Positions 23,263 to 31,950 of a stretch of 32,746 nt of DNA are shown here, one piece after another. Position numbers and translations under genes: made by a program. The stretch's first letter is position 1. Each line of letters opens with the position of its first letter. The DNA is taken from the NCBI GenBank assembly GCA_046760785.1, contig JBHIET010000036.1:1-32746 (forward strand), in the 5' to 3' direction. This DNA is from JBHIET01 sp046760785 (lineage in GTDB: Bacteria; Chloroflexota; Anaerolineae; B4-G1). The notes beneath the pieces are model-generated. The model was not told the DNA's origin. It saw only the letters and a program-made list of their open reading frames with translations, and made no database searches.

Positions 23263-24298
23263 GATACCGCTCCACGCCGTCCAGGTGCCAGGCCAACTGC
23301 CGCCGGTACGTGGGGTGGGGTGCAAAGGAACGCCGAACTTCATCGAACGCGGCATCTCCGACTATCTCAATCTCCTCCATCTCGCCCACCCCCAACCCTG
23401 ACTTGTGGCAATACTGCAAATACCCGACCTGCTGCGGGTCGAAGCCCATCAGGTGCGTTGTGAGCGTATCCACTGCCAGTGGGTCCGTTCCTGCCAGCGC
23501 CACCTGCCAGTCCACCGCATCGCCCGCCGCAGGTCCATCCCCCTCCATCCCCTGCCAGCCGTCAATCACCGCCAGGTGCGGCCAGACGCGGGGGGCCACC
23601 AGTGCCAGGTTCAGGTTGATGACCGGAAAGCCCTGATGCATCGCCATTTTGCTTGATCCGCCCGGCCGGCCCAGAAGGGTGGATTTGCCCCACTCAGCCA
23701 ATCCCGATTGCCGCAGCCGCCTGGGAGCTAGGTAGGCCACCCGCCGCACCAATCCAGGCGTGCCACCGCTGTGCCGGACAGTCGGGGGGCTGACCAGCGT
23801 CCCCATCACCATGTTCTTAATGGAGAGCGTGACGATGACCGTGTCGTGGGTCTTGGGCGGGCCAACGGAGATGCGATAGTCGGCCTCGACGGCGGTGCGA
23901 GCCAGGTGCACCGTCAGTGGCTGCAAGCGGCGGTCGTAGACCTCCACCGGTACTATGTCGTCAGCGTTGAGGTCTATCAGTTCGACGCCGTACCTCTCGA
24001 CCAGCCGCTCGTAGCCGTAGTTGCGGAAGCCTTCCCAGGTGGGAGAGAGCGCCGCCCCCTCGGCTACGATGATGGAGCCATTGTAGCGGGCGCGGATGAA
24101 GTCCAGTACGGCGCGGACAGCATCCACGTGGGTCGCTGCCAACTGGCGGTTAACCGAGACGAAGTTGGGCTTGACCAGGACGCAATGGGTGGTATCCAAC
24201 CTGACCTGATCGGCGATGCTCTCCAGCGCCGCCGCCACGTTCCCATAGCGACTCTCCCCTCGTATCAGCGCGACCCTGGCCCCTCCCACATCCCCCAC
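23231..24298 (-). CDS. DUF362 domain protein
   Basis: This 355-residue protein of the DUF362 family has VLVKPNFVSVN, IIVAEGAALSPTWEGFRNYG, YRISVGPPKTHDTVIVTLSIKNM and AVIDGWQGMEGDGPAAGDAV as conserved blocks. It lacks the ferredoxin Cys clusters that many DUF362 proteins carry. Function is unknown. The GTG start at 24298 (or GTG at 24289) comes directly after rodA, so it is probably the last gene of the shape cluster. Its final ten residues and TAA stop are encoded by an ACGTTT-type microrepeat, suggesting the original 3' end was replaced. Confidence 0.85.
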   Translation of the reverse strand: MGDVGGARVALIRGESRYGNVAAALESIADQVRLDTTHCVLVKPNFVSVNRQLAATHVDAVRAVLDFIRARYNGSIIVAEGAALSPTWEGFRNYGYERLVERYGVELIDLNADDIVPVEVYDRRLQPLTVHLARTAVEADYRISVGPPKTHDTVIVTLSIKNMVMGTLVSPPTVRHSGGTPGLVRRVAYLAPRRLRQSGLAEWGKSTLLGRPGGSSKMAMHQGFPVINLNLALVAPRVWPHLAVIDGWQGMEGDGPAAGDAVDWQVALAGTDPLAVDTLTTHLMGFDPQQVGYLQYCHKSGLGVGEMEEIEIVGDAAFDEVRRSFAPHPTYRRQLAWHLDGVERYLKRESVKRKT

Positions 24299-24299
24299 C

Positions 24300-25478
24300 T
24301 CAGAACTCCAGCTTCCGGTGGCGCATGACCACGTTTTCCGCGATTCCGATGCCGATCATCGTCGTCAGCAGCGCAGCGGGGCCGTAACTGATGAAGGGCA
24401 ATGGCATTCCCGCGACGGGCAGCAGCCCCAGGTTCATGCCAACGTTGACGACGGTCTGGAACAGGATCATCGCCAGCGTGCCCGTCACCAGCAGCCGCCC
24501 CAAACCATCCGGCGCAATCAGGATGATCCGCAGCAGGCGGAGGAACAGCACCAGGTAGAAGGCAAACAGCAACATCACGCCCGCAAAGCCGAGTTCCTCG
24601 GCGGTGACGGCGAAAATGAAGTCCGTGTGGCGCACCGGCAGGTAGCGGAGCTGGCTCTGCGTGCCCTGGCCGAGTCCTTTCCCCCACAGCCCGCCCGAGC
24701 CGATGGCGATAAATGCCTGTTCGAGTTGGTACTCGACACCAGGATTGCTGCTGGGATTGAGGAAACCCAGCACGCGCTTGGGCATGTGTGGATAGTGTGC
24801 CATCAGGTTCCACAAGGGGATCAGCGACCCCAGTCCCAGTAGCCCGGTGATTACCAGATAGCGTATCTGCACGTCCGATTCGAACAGCATGGCCAGCCAT
24901 ATAACGACAAACACGGCAGCAGTGGACATGTCGGGTTGCAGAAAGACCAGCGCTGCCAACGACAGTGTCATAGCGGCGGAAAGGAGATAATTGACGGAGT
25001 CAGGACGCTCGGCGGCCACTTCGACCAGGCTTGTCTTAGGCGCCCCGAACAGCGGTGGGGCAGGGGCTCTACGCCTTCGTCGCCGGCTGAGCGCGGCTCC
25101 TGCCGAGATGGTGAGCAGGATCATCGCCGGGAACGAGGGCTGGAGCCGAAAGAGGCCCAGGTTGAACCAGCGGCGTACCTCGCCGATTTCGCTTTGCCCG
25201 AAGGAGAGCACAAGCACCAACAAGACGACGGCCAGGAGATAGGCCAGCCACCAGAAGTCGCCCAGCCACTGATAATCGCGTGGGAAGGCGGCCAGCAGAA
25301 AGACCAAACCTACCCCGGCAGCCCCCAGAATCACCTGCCGCCGCCACAGATCGTGTAGACGTGGATCAGGACTGCCCAGGTTGGCGCTGTAGATCATCAC
25401 CACGCCATACGTGACCAGTAGAATGGTAACCGAGAGCAGCACGTAGTCAAAGTGCCGCCAGACACGGAATCTCGTCAT
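24300..25478 (-). CDS. rodA: RodA-type SEDS peptidoglycan glycosyltransferase (possibly inactive)
   Basis: This 392-residue integral membrane protein has about ten helices and the SEDS features FLQPDMSTA, AIGSGGLWGKGLGQGTQSQL, RHTDFIFAVTAEELGF and MPLPFISYG. Position beside PBP2 and mreBCD supports RodA over FtsW. Two departures stand out. The loop that in FtsW/RodA reads D-P before GxGYQ here reads NPSSNPGVEYQ, so Asn245 (codon 24744-24746) stands where the catalytic Asp is expected. The SYGGS motif is SYGPA. It also has an Arg-rich loop (SRRRRRR, 131-137). The start at 25478 is chosen because it follows the minE stop with AGAGATAGG; an upstream open frame lacks support. Confidence 0.9.
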   Translation of the reverse strand: MTRFRVWRHFDYVLLSVTILLVTYGVVMIYSANLGSPDPRLHDLWRRQVILGAAGVGLVFLLAAFPRDYQWLGDFWWLAYLLAVVLLVLVLSFGQSEIGEVRRWFNLGLFRLQPSFPAMILLTISAGAALSRRRRRRAPAPPLFGAPKTSLVEVAAERPDSVNYLLSAAMTLSLAALVFLQPDMSTAAVFVVIWLAMLFESDVQIRYLVITGLLGLGSLIPLWNLMAHYPHMPKRVLGFLNPSSNPGVEYQLEQAFIAIGSGGLWGKGLGQGTQSQLRYLPVRHTDFIFAVTAEELGFAGVMLLFAFYLVLFLRLLRIILIAPDGLGRLLVTGTLAMILFQTVVNVGMNLGLLPVAGMPLPFISYGPAALLTTMIGIGIAENVVMRHRKLEF

Positions 25479-25479
25479 C

Positions 25480-25752
25480 CTATCTCTTACGTTGCCTGTG
25501 TCCGGCCGACAGGGGGATGTCAGCGACCAGGCGTGATTCCTGTGCATCCTGGGAGAAGGTCACTTGAACGCCCTCGGCGTCAATGGCGATGTGGCGCGAG
25601 ATCACGGTGATGATTTCGTCTTTGAGTGTGTCCAGCAATGCGGGTGGGATATTAGCCCGGTCGTGGGCCAGCACCAGGCGCAGCCGTTCCTTGGCGACCT
25701 TCCTGCTGGACGGTTTATAACGACGGCCCAGCAGGCGTTCTAGAGCTCTCAT
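25480..25752 (-). CDS. minE: Cell division topological specificity factor MinE
   Basis: This 90-residue protein stimulates MinD ATPase and creates the Min pattern. The KVAKERLRLVLAHDRANIPP helix is the MinD-contact region, followed by the dimerisation core LDTLKDEIITVISRHIAID and VQVTFSQ. ATG at 25752 with GGGGGA 7 nt upstream is preferred over the TTG two codons earlier. It overlaps or abuts the minD stop, so coupling is likely. Confidence 0.93.
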   Translation of the reverse strand: MRALERLLGRRYKPSSRKVAKERLRLVLAHDRANIPPALLDTLKDEIITVISRHIAIDAEGVQVTFSQDAQESRLVADIPLSAGHRQRKR

Positions 25753-25754
25753 AG

Positions 25755-26558
25755 TCAATCCCCCTCAGAACGCATGAAACGGAAGAGCCGTTCAAACACA
25801 CCTTGCTCACGCAAGGTCAGGAACGGCACGTCTTCCCCTCGCAGCCGGCGAGCGATGTTGTGAAATGCCTGGCCAGCCAGAGAACTATCGCTGGAGAAGG
25901 CAAGGGGTTGTCCTCGGTTGCCGGCGATCAAGATAGCCTCCTCCTCCGGCACAATGCCAACCAGATCAATGGCCAGCAGCTCGATGACGTCGGCGATGGC
26001 CAGCATCTCACCGCGCCGCACCATCTCCGGCTTGATCCGGTTGATGACCAGTTGCCCGGGGCCTTTCTCCTCCGCCTCGATGAGGCCGATGACCCGGTCT
26101 GCGTCACGCACGGCGGCAACCTCCGGGTTGGTGACGATGAGGACCTCGTCGGCTGGGGCGACGGCGTAACGGAAGCCCTGCTCAATGCCCGCGGGCGAGT
26201 CAATCAGGATGAAATCGTGCTGCTCTCGCAGGCTTTCGCAGAGGCGCACCATGTCATCGGGTTGGACCGCGCTCTTGTCGCGGGTTTGCGCGGCTGGCAA
26301 CAGGAAGAGTTCCGAAAGCCGCTTGTCGCGCACCAACGCCTGGCGCAGCCGACAACGTCCCTCAATCACGTCCACCAGGTCGTAGACGATGCGGTTTTCC
26401 AGGCCCAGCATCACGTCGAGATTGCGCAAACCAACGTCGGCGTCAATGACCACCACGCGCTGTCCTTGCATCGCCAGCGCGACGCCCAGGTTGGCAGCGA
26501 GGGTAGTCTTGCCTACTCCGCCTTTGCCAGAAGTAATCGTCAGCACTCTTGCCGCCAT
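25755..26558 (-). CDS. minD: Septum site-determining ATPase MinD
   Basis: This 267-residue deviant-Walker ATPase has SGKGGVGKTT (10-19), the DADVGLRNLD switch region, IDSPAGIEQG and VTNPEVAAVRDADR. The C-terminal amphipathic membrane helix is GVFERLFRFMRSE. It recruits MinC to the membrane to block FtsZ away from midcell. AAGGAGAG lies just before the ATG. The gene order minC-minD-minE is canonical. Confidence 0.97.
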   Translation of the reverse strand: MAARVLTITSGKGGVGKTTLAANLGVALAMQGQRVVVIDADVGLRNLDVMLGLENRIVYDLVDVIEGRCRLRQALVRDKRLSELFLLPAAQTRDKSAVQPDDMVRLCESLREQHDFILIDSPAGIEQGFRYAVAPADEVLIVTNPEVAAVRDADRVIGLIEAEEKGPGQLVINRIKPEMVRRGEMLAIADVIELLAIDLVGIVPEEEAILIAGNRGQPLAFSSDSSLAGQAFHNIARRLRGEDVPFLTLREQGVFERLFRFMRSEGD

Positions 26559-26567
26559 TGGCTCTCC

Positions 26568-27266
26568 TTACCCCGCCCGTCCCGAATCGCTGTTGTGCCA
26601 AGGCACGGCCACAATCTGTCCTTCACGCACCGAGGCCGTCTCCGGCACAGGCTGGCGCTGTTGCTCCTCCGGGGAGCGGGCGATGTGACCAGCGATGCGG
26701 AGTTGCGTGGGAGCCAGATCGAGAGCACAGATCACAGCCCCTTCATCCCCCAACGCCCCAGCATGCACGACCCCGCGCACCCGGCCCCACACCACGATGT
26801 CACCACCTGCCACGATCTCCGCTCCGGGGTTGCAGTCGCCGATGACCACGACGTGTCCTGGATGGCGCAGGCTCTGACCAGAACGAAGCGTGCGCCGCAC
26901 AACCAACCCCTCGACGAAAGATTCCTCGCCTCCCTCGGGCGCGGCTTCCAGCTCGCGTGGGTGGGATGGACCAAGATCGATCACCAACCCCAGCTCCTGC
27001 GCCGCTGCCTCCGTGATTGGGTTCGTGCTGACCACCGCCCACAACTCGACCTGGTGACGGGTCAGTAGTGCCTGCGCTTCCTCAACTTCAACGCGGCTCA
27101 GTTCCCGCGACCTGACGTCAAGAGCGACGCGCCCACCGCTAAAGAAGGACGGACTCGCGCCGAGACGTGCCTCCAATGCGGACAGTTCAGCACTCCAATC
27201 TCCTTCCCCTAGCGTGACGAGCAGTCCCTGACGGATGCCCTTGATGGCGATCGTGTCTGGGCTCAT
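26568..27266 (-). CDS. minC: Septum site-determining protein MinC
   Basis: The N-terminal FtsZ-inhibiting domain (about residues 5-95) is followed by an acidic, Glu/Gly-rich linker. The C-terminal beta-helix has RTLRSGQSLRHPGHVVVIGD, NPGAEIVAGGDIVVWGRVRG and HAGALGDEGAVICALDLAPT, all typical of MinC. The chosen ATG at 27266 overlaps the PBP2 stop as ATGA (232 residues). An ATG six codons earlier is possible. The short overlap indicates translational coupling to PBP2. Confidence 0.95.
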   Translation of the reverse strand: MSPDTIAIKGIRQGLLVTLGEGDWSAELSALEARLGASPSFFSGGRVALDVRSRELSRVEVEEAQALLTRHQVELWAVVSTNPITEAAAQELGLVIDLGPSHPRELEAAPEGGEESFVEGLVVRRTLRSGQSLRHPGHVVVIGDCNPGAEIVAGGDIVVWGRVRGVVHAGALGDEGAVICALDLAPTQLRIAGHIARSPEEQQRQPVPETASVREGQIVAVPWHNSDSGRAG

Positions 27267-29320
27267 ACGCGCTTTCTCTGCCATCCTGACGGTGTAGCCT
27301 CGTCGCGGCTGAAATAATACTCCAGAATGTCGTGGGCCACCGGCACCGCGTTTATCGTACCTTCGCCGCCGTTGTACAGGAAGACGATGACGGAGATCTC
27401 CGGGTTCTCCACCGGCGCGAAGGCAGCGAACCAGGCGTGAGTCGGCTGAGCGTACCCGGCGCCACAGGCACCCGTCGCCAGCGCGATGTCGTCGCAGTAC
27501 TGGGCCGTTCCGGTCTTTCCGGCCACCCGCACGCCTTCAATCTGCGCGCGTGTCGCCGTCCCATACGCCACCGCCCCCTCCATCCCCTGTTGGATCAGCG
27601 ACCAGTTCTCCGGGCTGATGGGTAGCGTGCTGACGATCTCCGGCTCGAAAGGCTGGACCACGTTTCCCTGGGCATCGGTGATGTGGTGTACGATGCGAGG
27701 GCGGTAGCGCGTGCCAGCGTTGGCAATGATGTTGATGGCGTTGAGCATCTGCAGCGGCGTGACCTCGATATAGCCCTCTCCAATGGACAGATTGTAGGTG
27801 TCGCCGGTAGACCAACTCTCGCCTTTATTGATGCGTTTCCAGGTTGGATCAGGCACCAGGCCACCTTCCTCGGCTGTCAGCTCCACGCCGGTCGGCTCGC
27901 CGAAACCGAGAAGTCGGGCATAATGCGGGATACCATTTTCTTCACTCATTCCCAACCCTTTGAAGCCATCTTCCTCGAAGCCCCCGCCAGTCTTGTAGAA
28001 GAAGATATTGCACGAGTTAGCAATGCCACCCACCACGTCCAGCGAGCCGTGGCCAGCCCGGTTCCAGCAGTGGAAAGACTGCGCGCGGCCGGGGTCGTTG
28101 GGGTAATACTTGTTGGGCACGACGATTGTCCCGGGACAGGTCAGGCGTGTGTGCGGTGTCAATACCCCCTCTTGAAGGGCACCCGCCGCTATCACGACTT
28201 TGAACGTTGACCCAGGCTGCAACCGATCCGAGATGGCGTGGTTGAGCAGCGGCCGGTGGACGTCCTCATACAGACGCTCCAGGTCCTGCGCCGAAATGCC
28301 CCGGGCGAAGAGGTTGTTATCGTAGGTCGGCAGGCTGACCATGGCCAGGATTTCGCCCGTCTGCGGGTTCATCACGATCGCCACCCCACGCGGGGAGTTC
28401 ACGCGCGCCAACCCCTCTCGCAGCGCCTCCTCTACAACTCGCTGCAGGTCAAGGTCGAGCGTCAGATACACATTATTCCCAGGTACAGGCGTGGCCTGTT
28501 CGCTGATCACACGGATGAATCGGCCAAGCACATCCTCCTCGACGAGCTGCTCACCTTTTTCCCCTCGCAGCATATCCTCGTACGTTGCTTCGACGCCGGT
28601 GACACCGATGCGATCCGTGGCCGGATCGTAGCCTTGCGCGCGGTATTCCTCCTCGCTTTCCTCAGGGATGGGCGACAAGTACCCAATCATCTGCGAGACC
28701 AGCGGGCCATAAGGGTAATCGCGTATCGAATCCACCTCGATGGATACGCCGGGCAGCGTCATGCTCTCCTGTGCCACCAGTAGTGCCGTATTCCGCTCGA
28801 TCCCTTTCTTGATCACCACCGGGCGATAATATGCCGCGAAGGGTAATTCGTTTCCACGCCCATCGTCCAACGCATGACGCAACATGTCACGCAAACCGGA
28901 TGAGGGACTGTTTTCGCCCGTCTCCATTCCGGCTGTGGTGTAGGGCATATCGAGCAGTATGGCCAGGCGGATGAGAACGGCCTCCGCCTCGTCCTCGTCT
29001 TCGGGAAGATAGGCGGGGACGAGGGTGACTTTGAAACTGGGGATATTGCGCACCAGCGGTATGCCATTGCGCTCGTAGATGATGCCGCGGGCAGTAGGAA
29101 TGGTGACGGGACGCAACCTTTGCCAGTCCGCTCGTGCGCGGTAATGTGCGCCCTGCACGAACTGAAGATGCCACAATCGTTGGCCGAAAATTGCAAAGGC
29201 GCACAGGATCACCAGGCCTAGCACGATGACCCGTGGTGCCCCCTTGATGGTTGCCCAGCGCGCCTGCCATCTGCTCTGAGCGGTGTCCTGAGCCTGCCGT
29301 GGAGCTTTGTTCAATGTCAC
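27263..29320 (-). CDS. mrdA: Penicillin-binding protein 2 (class B transpeptidase)
   Basis: This 685-residue elongasome transpeptidase is the expected partner of RodA. One membrane helix (about 31-46) is followed by the dimerisation domain (TARGIIYERNGIPLVRN). The transpeptidase domain has S371-x-x-K374 (QPGSTFKVV), S436-C-N438 (ANSCNIF) and K602-T-G-T605. GTG at 29320 is chosen because it overlaps the mreD stop by four bases and has GGAGGA 9 nt upstream. The frame is open a further 41 codons upstream inside mreD. Residues PRQAQDTAQ near the start look like a degenerate microrepeat (29285-29304). Confidence 0.96.
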   Translation of the reverse strand: MTLNKAPRQAQDTAQSRWQARWATIKGAPRVIVLGLVILCAFAIFGQRLWHLQFVQGAHYRARADWQRLRPVTIPTARGIIYERNGIPLVRNIPSFKVTLVPAYLPEDEDEAEAVLIRLAILLDMPYTTAGMETGENSPSSGLRDMLRHALDDGRGNELPFAAYYRPVVIKKGIERNTALLVAQESMTLPGVSIEVDSIRDYPYGPLVSQMIGYLSPIPEESEEEYRAQGYDPATDRIGVTGVEATYEDMLRGEKGEQLVEEDVLGRFIRVISEQATPVPGNNVYLTLDLDLQRVVEEALREGLARVNSPRGVAIVMNPQTGEILAMVSLPTYDNNLFARGISAQDLERLYEDVHRPLLNHAISDRLQPGSTFKVVIAAGALQEGVLTPHTRLTCPGTIVVPNKYYPNDPGRAQSFHCWNRAGHGSLDVVGGIANSCNIFFYKTGGGFEEDGFKGLGMSEENGIPHYARLLGFGEPTGVELTAEEGGLVPDPTWKRINKGESWSTGDTYNLSIGEGYIEVTPLQMLNAINIIANAGTRYRPRIVHHITDAQGNVVQPFEPEIVSTLPISPENWSLIQQGMEGAVAYGTATRAQIEGVRVAGKTGTAQYCDDIALATGACGAGYAQPTHAWFAAFAPVENPEISVIVFLYNGGEGTINAVPVAHDILEYYFSRDEATPSGWQRKRV
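29285..29304. repeat. Degenerate CTGAGC-family microrepeat in PBP2 N-terminus
   Basis: GTCCTGAGCCTGCCGTGGAG matches the 12744-12763 copy at about 15 of 20 bases and encodes RQAQD, as in the S9 peptidase. Chance is possible. Confidence 0.4.
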
Positions 29321-29817
29321 AGCGCAAATTCCTCCCGCCGTGTTTTCCGTTCTAGCCACGTCAGCGGCTGCCGGACGAATGGGGCCAGGAGTGTGTTGAG
29401 TAGCACCGACGGCCCTGCTACGTGCAGCAGCGCAAACCCCCAATCTGTTGTATGCCCTATCGAGGCCAGGACGATCACTAGGGCCAGGTGATAGGCCGCA
29501 ATACTGAGAAGTGCCAGGAGCAACAGCCGCGCCACCGGCAAACCGAGTCCCCTTCCCCAGGGCTGTCCTGCCAGGAAGGCCGTTGACAGTAGGGCCAGTG
29601 CAGTTGCGCCCAGCGGCCCGCCGGAGAGCAGGTCAACGATCAGCCCGCCGGTAAAACCCCACACCAGTCCCTCGTCCACGCCGCGCACGGTGGTCCAGAC
29701 CAACACGACGAGCAACATCAGGTCGGGTCGTGCTCCCCATAGGCTCACCCGCGACAGCCAGACGCTCTGGATTAGAGCTATGCTGGTCAGAAGAGGGAGG
29801 CTCAGGTAGAGGTTTAT
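29317..29817 (-). CDS. mreD: Rod-shape protein MreD, apparent ATA start
   Basis: This small polytopic membrane protein (about five helices) bridges MreC and the wall synthases. An ordinary start (GTG 29748) would remove the first helix. Continuing upstream in frame gives INLYLSLPLLTSIALIQSVWLS before RVSLWGARPDLMLL, which looks like a standard MreD N-terminus. A perfect AGGAGG (29824-29829) lies 6 nt before an ATA at 29815-29817. No ATG, GTG or TTG in this frame lies between the mreC stop and that point. The full form is 166 residues, normal for the family. ATA may be a true non-canonical start or a mutated ATG. The stop overlaps the PBP2 GTG. Confidence 0.8.
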   Translation of the reverse strand: MNLYLSLPLLTSIALIQSVWLSRVSLWGARPDLMLLVVLVWTTVRGVDEGLVWGFTGGLIVDLLSGGPLGATALALLSTAFLAGQPWGRGLGLPVARLLLLALLSIAAYHLALVIVLASIGHTTDWGFALLHVAGPSVLLNTLLAPFVRQPLTWLERKTRREEFAL

Positions 29818-29831
29818 GTCGCACCTCCTGG

Positions 29832-29855
29832 CGTGAAACGCAAAACGTGATGCGT
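29832..29855. repeat. ACGTTT/CACG microrepeat, copy 2
   Basis: It fills most of the gap between the mreC stop and the mreD Shine-Dalgarno. On the minus strand it reads ACGTTTTGCGTTTCACG, matching the block at 23231-23262 with one difference. Confidence 0.65.
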
Positions 29856-29859
29856 AGCG

Positions 29860-30747
29860 CTATGGCCCTTCGGGTGCAGGCTCCTCGAGAGGAATCTGCT
29901 CAAACGCGGTGATCACCAACACCAGTTCCAGCCGCGAAAAGTCCACCACCGGTCGCACGATGGCGGCCTGGAATAACTCATAGTCCATCTGCTGCACCTC
30001 AGCCACCTGGCCGATGACCAATTCTTTGGGCAAGAAGCCACCCAGCCCAGAGGTGAGCACGATTTCGCCGACGCTGATGCTCTCCTCTTGTGGGATATAC
30101 TCCATGCGCAATGTGCCGTCGGGCTGCCCCTCGACCAGGCCGGTGACGCGGGACGCCTGTAGGAGAGCGGCGATCTTACTGTCGGCGTCGGTGAGCAGTT
30201 GCACTTTGGCCGTGCGCGGCCCCACCTCCGCGATTCGCCCCACCAAAGCAGCGCCGCCACTGACGACCGGCATTCCCACCTCTACCCCCTGTTGGGCTCC
30301 TACGTTGATGGTGATGTAGCGCAGGTAGGGATTGGGGTCTGTGCCCACCACCTCTCCACACGGGAAAGTACCGCAGGCCTCCCGACCGATTACATCGGCA
30401 CCCAGAAAAGCCAAGACCGGATACTCGCTGGTGAAGTTCAGCAGATCACGGAGCTGTTGGGCCTCGGCTTCGTACTCTCTCAAGCGCACGTTCTCGACGG
30501 TCAGAGCGTCTGCTTGTGCTTGCAGATCCTCAACCCGCGCCCGCAGTTCACGCACTTCACGCACCGTCTGGAACAGGTCGCCGGTAGCCTCCGCCACGCT
30601 CGAAAACACGCGCTGCAATGGGTCGAGCACGTAGTGAAGCGCATTCTCCACCGGGGTCAGATAGCCGGATTCATGGAACACCAGAAGCAGCAATCCGAGG
30701 ACCAGTAGTGCCAGGGGTAGCCAGGGATGGCGGGGCGACTGGTTCAT
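29860..30747 (-). CDS. mreC: Rod-shape-determining protein MreC
   Basis: This 295-residue bitopic protein has one N-terminal membrane helix (about 10-24) and a coiled coil (about 60-103, VREVRELRARVEDLQAQADA). Its two beta-barrel domains contain ITINVGAQQGVEVGMPVVSG and EIVLTSGLGGFLPKELVIGQV. It organises PBP2/RodA outside the membrane and couples them to MreB filaments. The start has only a weak GGTGGG, and a 54-base gap separates it from mreB. Confidence 0.95.
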   Translation of the reverse strand: MNQSPRHPWLPLALLVLGLLLLVFHESGYLTPVENALHYVLDPLQRVFSSVAEATGDLFQTVREVRELRARVEDLQAQADALTVENVRLREYEAEAQQLRDLLNFTSEYPVLAFLGADVIGREACGTFPCGEVVGTDPNPYLRYITINVGAQQGVEVGMPVVSGGAALVGRIAEVGPRTAKVQLLTDADSKIAALLQASRVTGLVEGQPDGTLRMEYIPQEESISVGEIVLTSGLGGFLPKELVIGQVAEVQQMDYELFQAAIVRPVVDFSRLELVLVITAFEQIPLEEPAPEGP

Positions 30748-30801
30748 AGTTCTATCCCACCAGCGACTGGAAGCCGGCTAACTCTCTAACATGGAGGCCG
30801 A

Positions 30802-31872
30802 TTAGAAAGCTGGGGCTCTGGGGTGCCGTTCGTCGGTGCTGGCCAATACTTCGTGGAGCGTGTCCAACTCCTCCAGTACCTTGCCGGCGCCGCGGGCTAC
30901 ACAGGTCATCGCGTCCGGGGCTACCCAGGCTCGCATGTTTGTCTCTTCGCTGATCCGTTCAGCCAGGCCCTTCAGCAAAGAACCACCACCGGCCAGACAG
31001 ATGCCAGTCTCCATCAAGTCAGCGATCAACTCAGGCGGTGTCTCGTCCAGCGTGTCTTTGATTAGATCTACGACGATGTTGACCGCCCCGCTCAGCGCTT
31101 CTCGGATCTCGATGCTGCTGACTTCGACCGCTTCGGGCAATCCAGTGACCAGATTGCGTCCGCGCAGCGTCATCGTCACTTCCTCAGACAGCGGGTATGC
31201 CGATCCAATGTTGATCTTGGTCCGCTCGGCCATACGTTCGCCTATGTATAGGTTATACTTCTGGCGAGCGTACTGCATGATTCCTTCGTCCATCTCATCG
31301 CCAGCGACGCGGATGGAACGGCTGACTACGAACCCTCCCAGGCAGAAGATACCCACCTCGGTCGTGCCACCGCCGATGTCTACAATCATGCTACCACGCG
31401 CTTCTGTAATCGGCAGCCCGGCCCCGATGGCTCCCGCCATCGGTTCCTCGATCAGAAAAGCTTCCCGTGCACCGGCAGATATGGCAGCATCGTATACCGC
31501 CCGCTTCTCGACTTCGGTCACACCACTGGGGATGCCCACGATGACCCGGGGACGGGGAAAAGGAAGCAGTAACTGGCTATGTGCCTTCTTAATGAAGTAG
31601 TCCAGCATTGCCTCGGTCACCTCGAATTCCGAGATGACGCCATCGCGCAGGGGGCGGATAGCGACGATGTTGGCGGGCGTGCGGCCGACCATCTCCTTTG
31701 CTTCGGCGCCAATGGCAAGAACCTTCTTGCTGTCTCGCTCTATGGCCACCCAGGAGGGTTCGTTGATGACAATACCCTTCCCCCGCACGTAGACGAGCGT
31801 ATTGGCCGTGCCGAGGTCAATGCTGATATCAAGGGAAAAAAGCCCAAGAAAGGCATCAATGGGATTAAACAC
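30802..31872 (-). CDS. mreB: Actin-like rod-shape protein MreB
   Basis: This 356-residue bacterial actin has the ATPase motifs IDLGTANTLVYV (phosphate 1), VDIGGGTTEVGIFCLGG (phosphate 2) and LAGGGSLLKGL (adenosine). An N-terminal amphipathic start (MFNPIDAFLGLFS) probably helps membrane contact. It forms filaments that guide the elongasome. The start is GTG at 31872 with AGGAGC upstream. It is the first gene of the nine-gene shape/division run, reading from a promoter divergent to scpA. Confidence 0.97.
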   Translation of the reverse strand: MFNPIDAFLGLFSLDISIDLGTANTLVYVRGKGIVINEPSWVAIERDSKKVLAIGAEAKEMVGRTPANIVAIRPLRDGVISEFEVTEAMLDYFIKKAHSQLLLPFPRPRVIVGIPSGVTEVEKRAVYDAAISAGAREAFLIEEPMAGAIGAGLPITEARGSMIVDIGGGTTEVGIFCLGGFVVSRSIRVAGDEMDEGIMQYARQKYNLYIGERMAERTKINIGSAYPLSEEVTMTLRGRNLVTGLPEAVEVSSIEIREALSGAVNIVVDLIKDTLDETPPELIADLMETGICLAGGGSLLKGLAERISEETNMRAWVAPDAMTCVARGAGKVLEELDTLHEVLASTDERHPRAPAF

Positions 31873-31918
31873 GAACTGCTCCTAATGCGCAAATTACCGT
31901 CGGGGCTACTCGGTCAAG

Positions 31919-31927
31919 ATTATACCA
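31919..31927 (-). promoter_or_regulatory. Extended -10 promoter of the mre cluster
   Basis: On the minus strand TGGTATAAT gives a perfect -10 with TGn extension. No good -35 is visible at 16-18 nt (TTCCCT or TTTCCC). It leaves a leader of about 40 nt before mreB. Confidence 0.6.
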
Positions 31928-31950
31928 CAAATCATGGACGGAGGGAAATC

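Noticed and set aside
25803..27068. A 421-codon open frame antisense to minD and minC
   Set aside because: It crosses two genuine genes and has no conserved motif.
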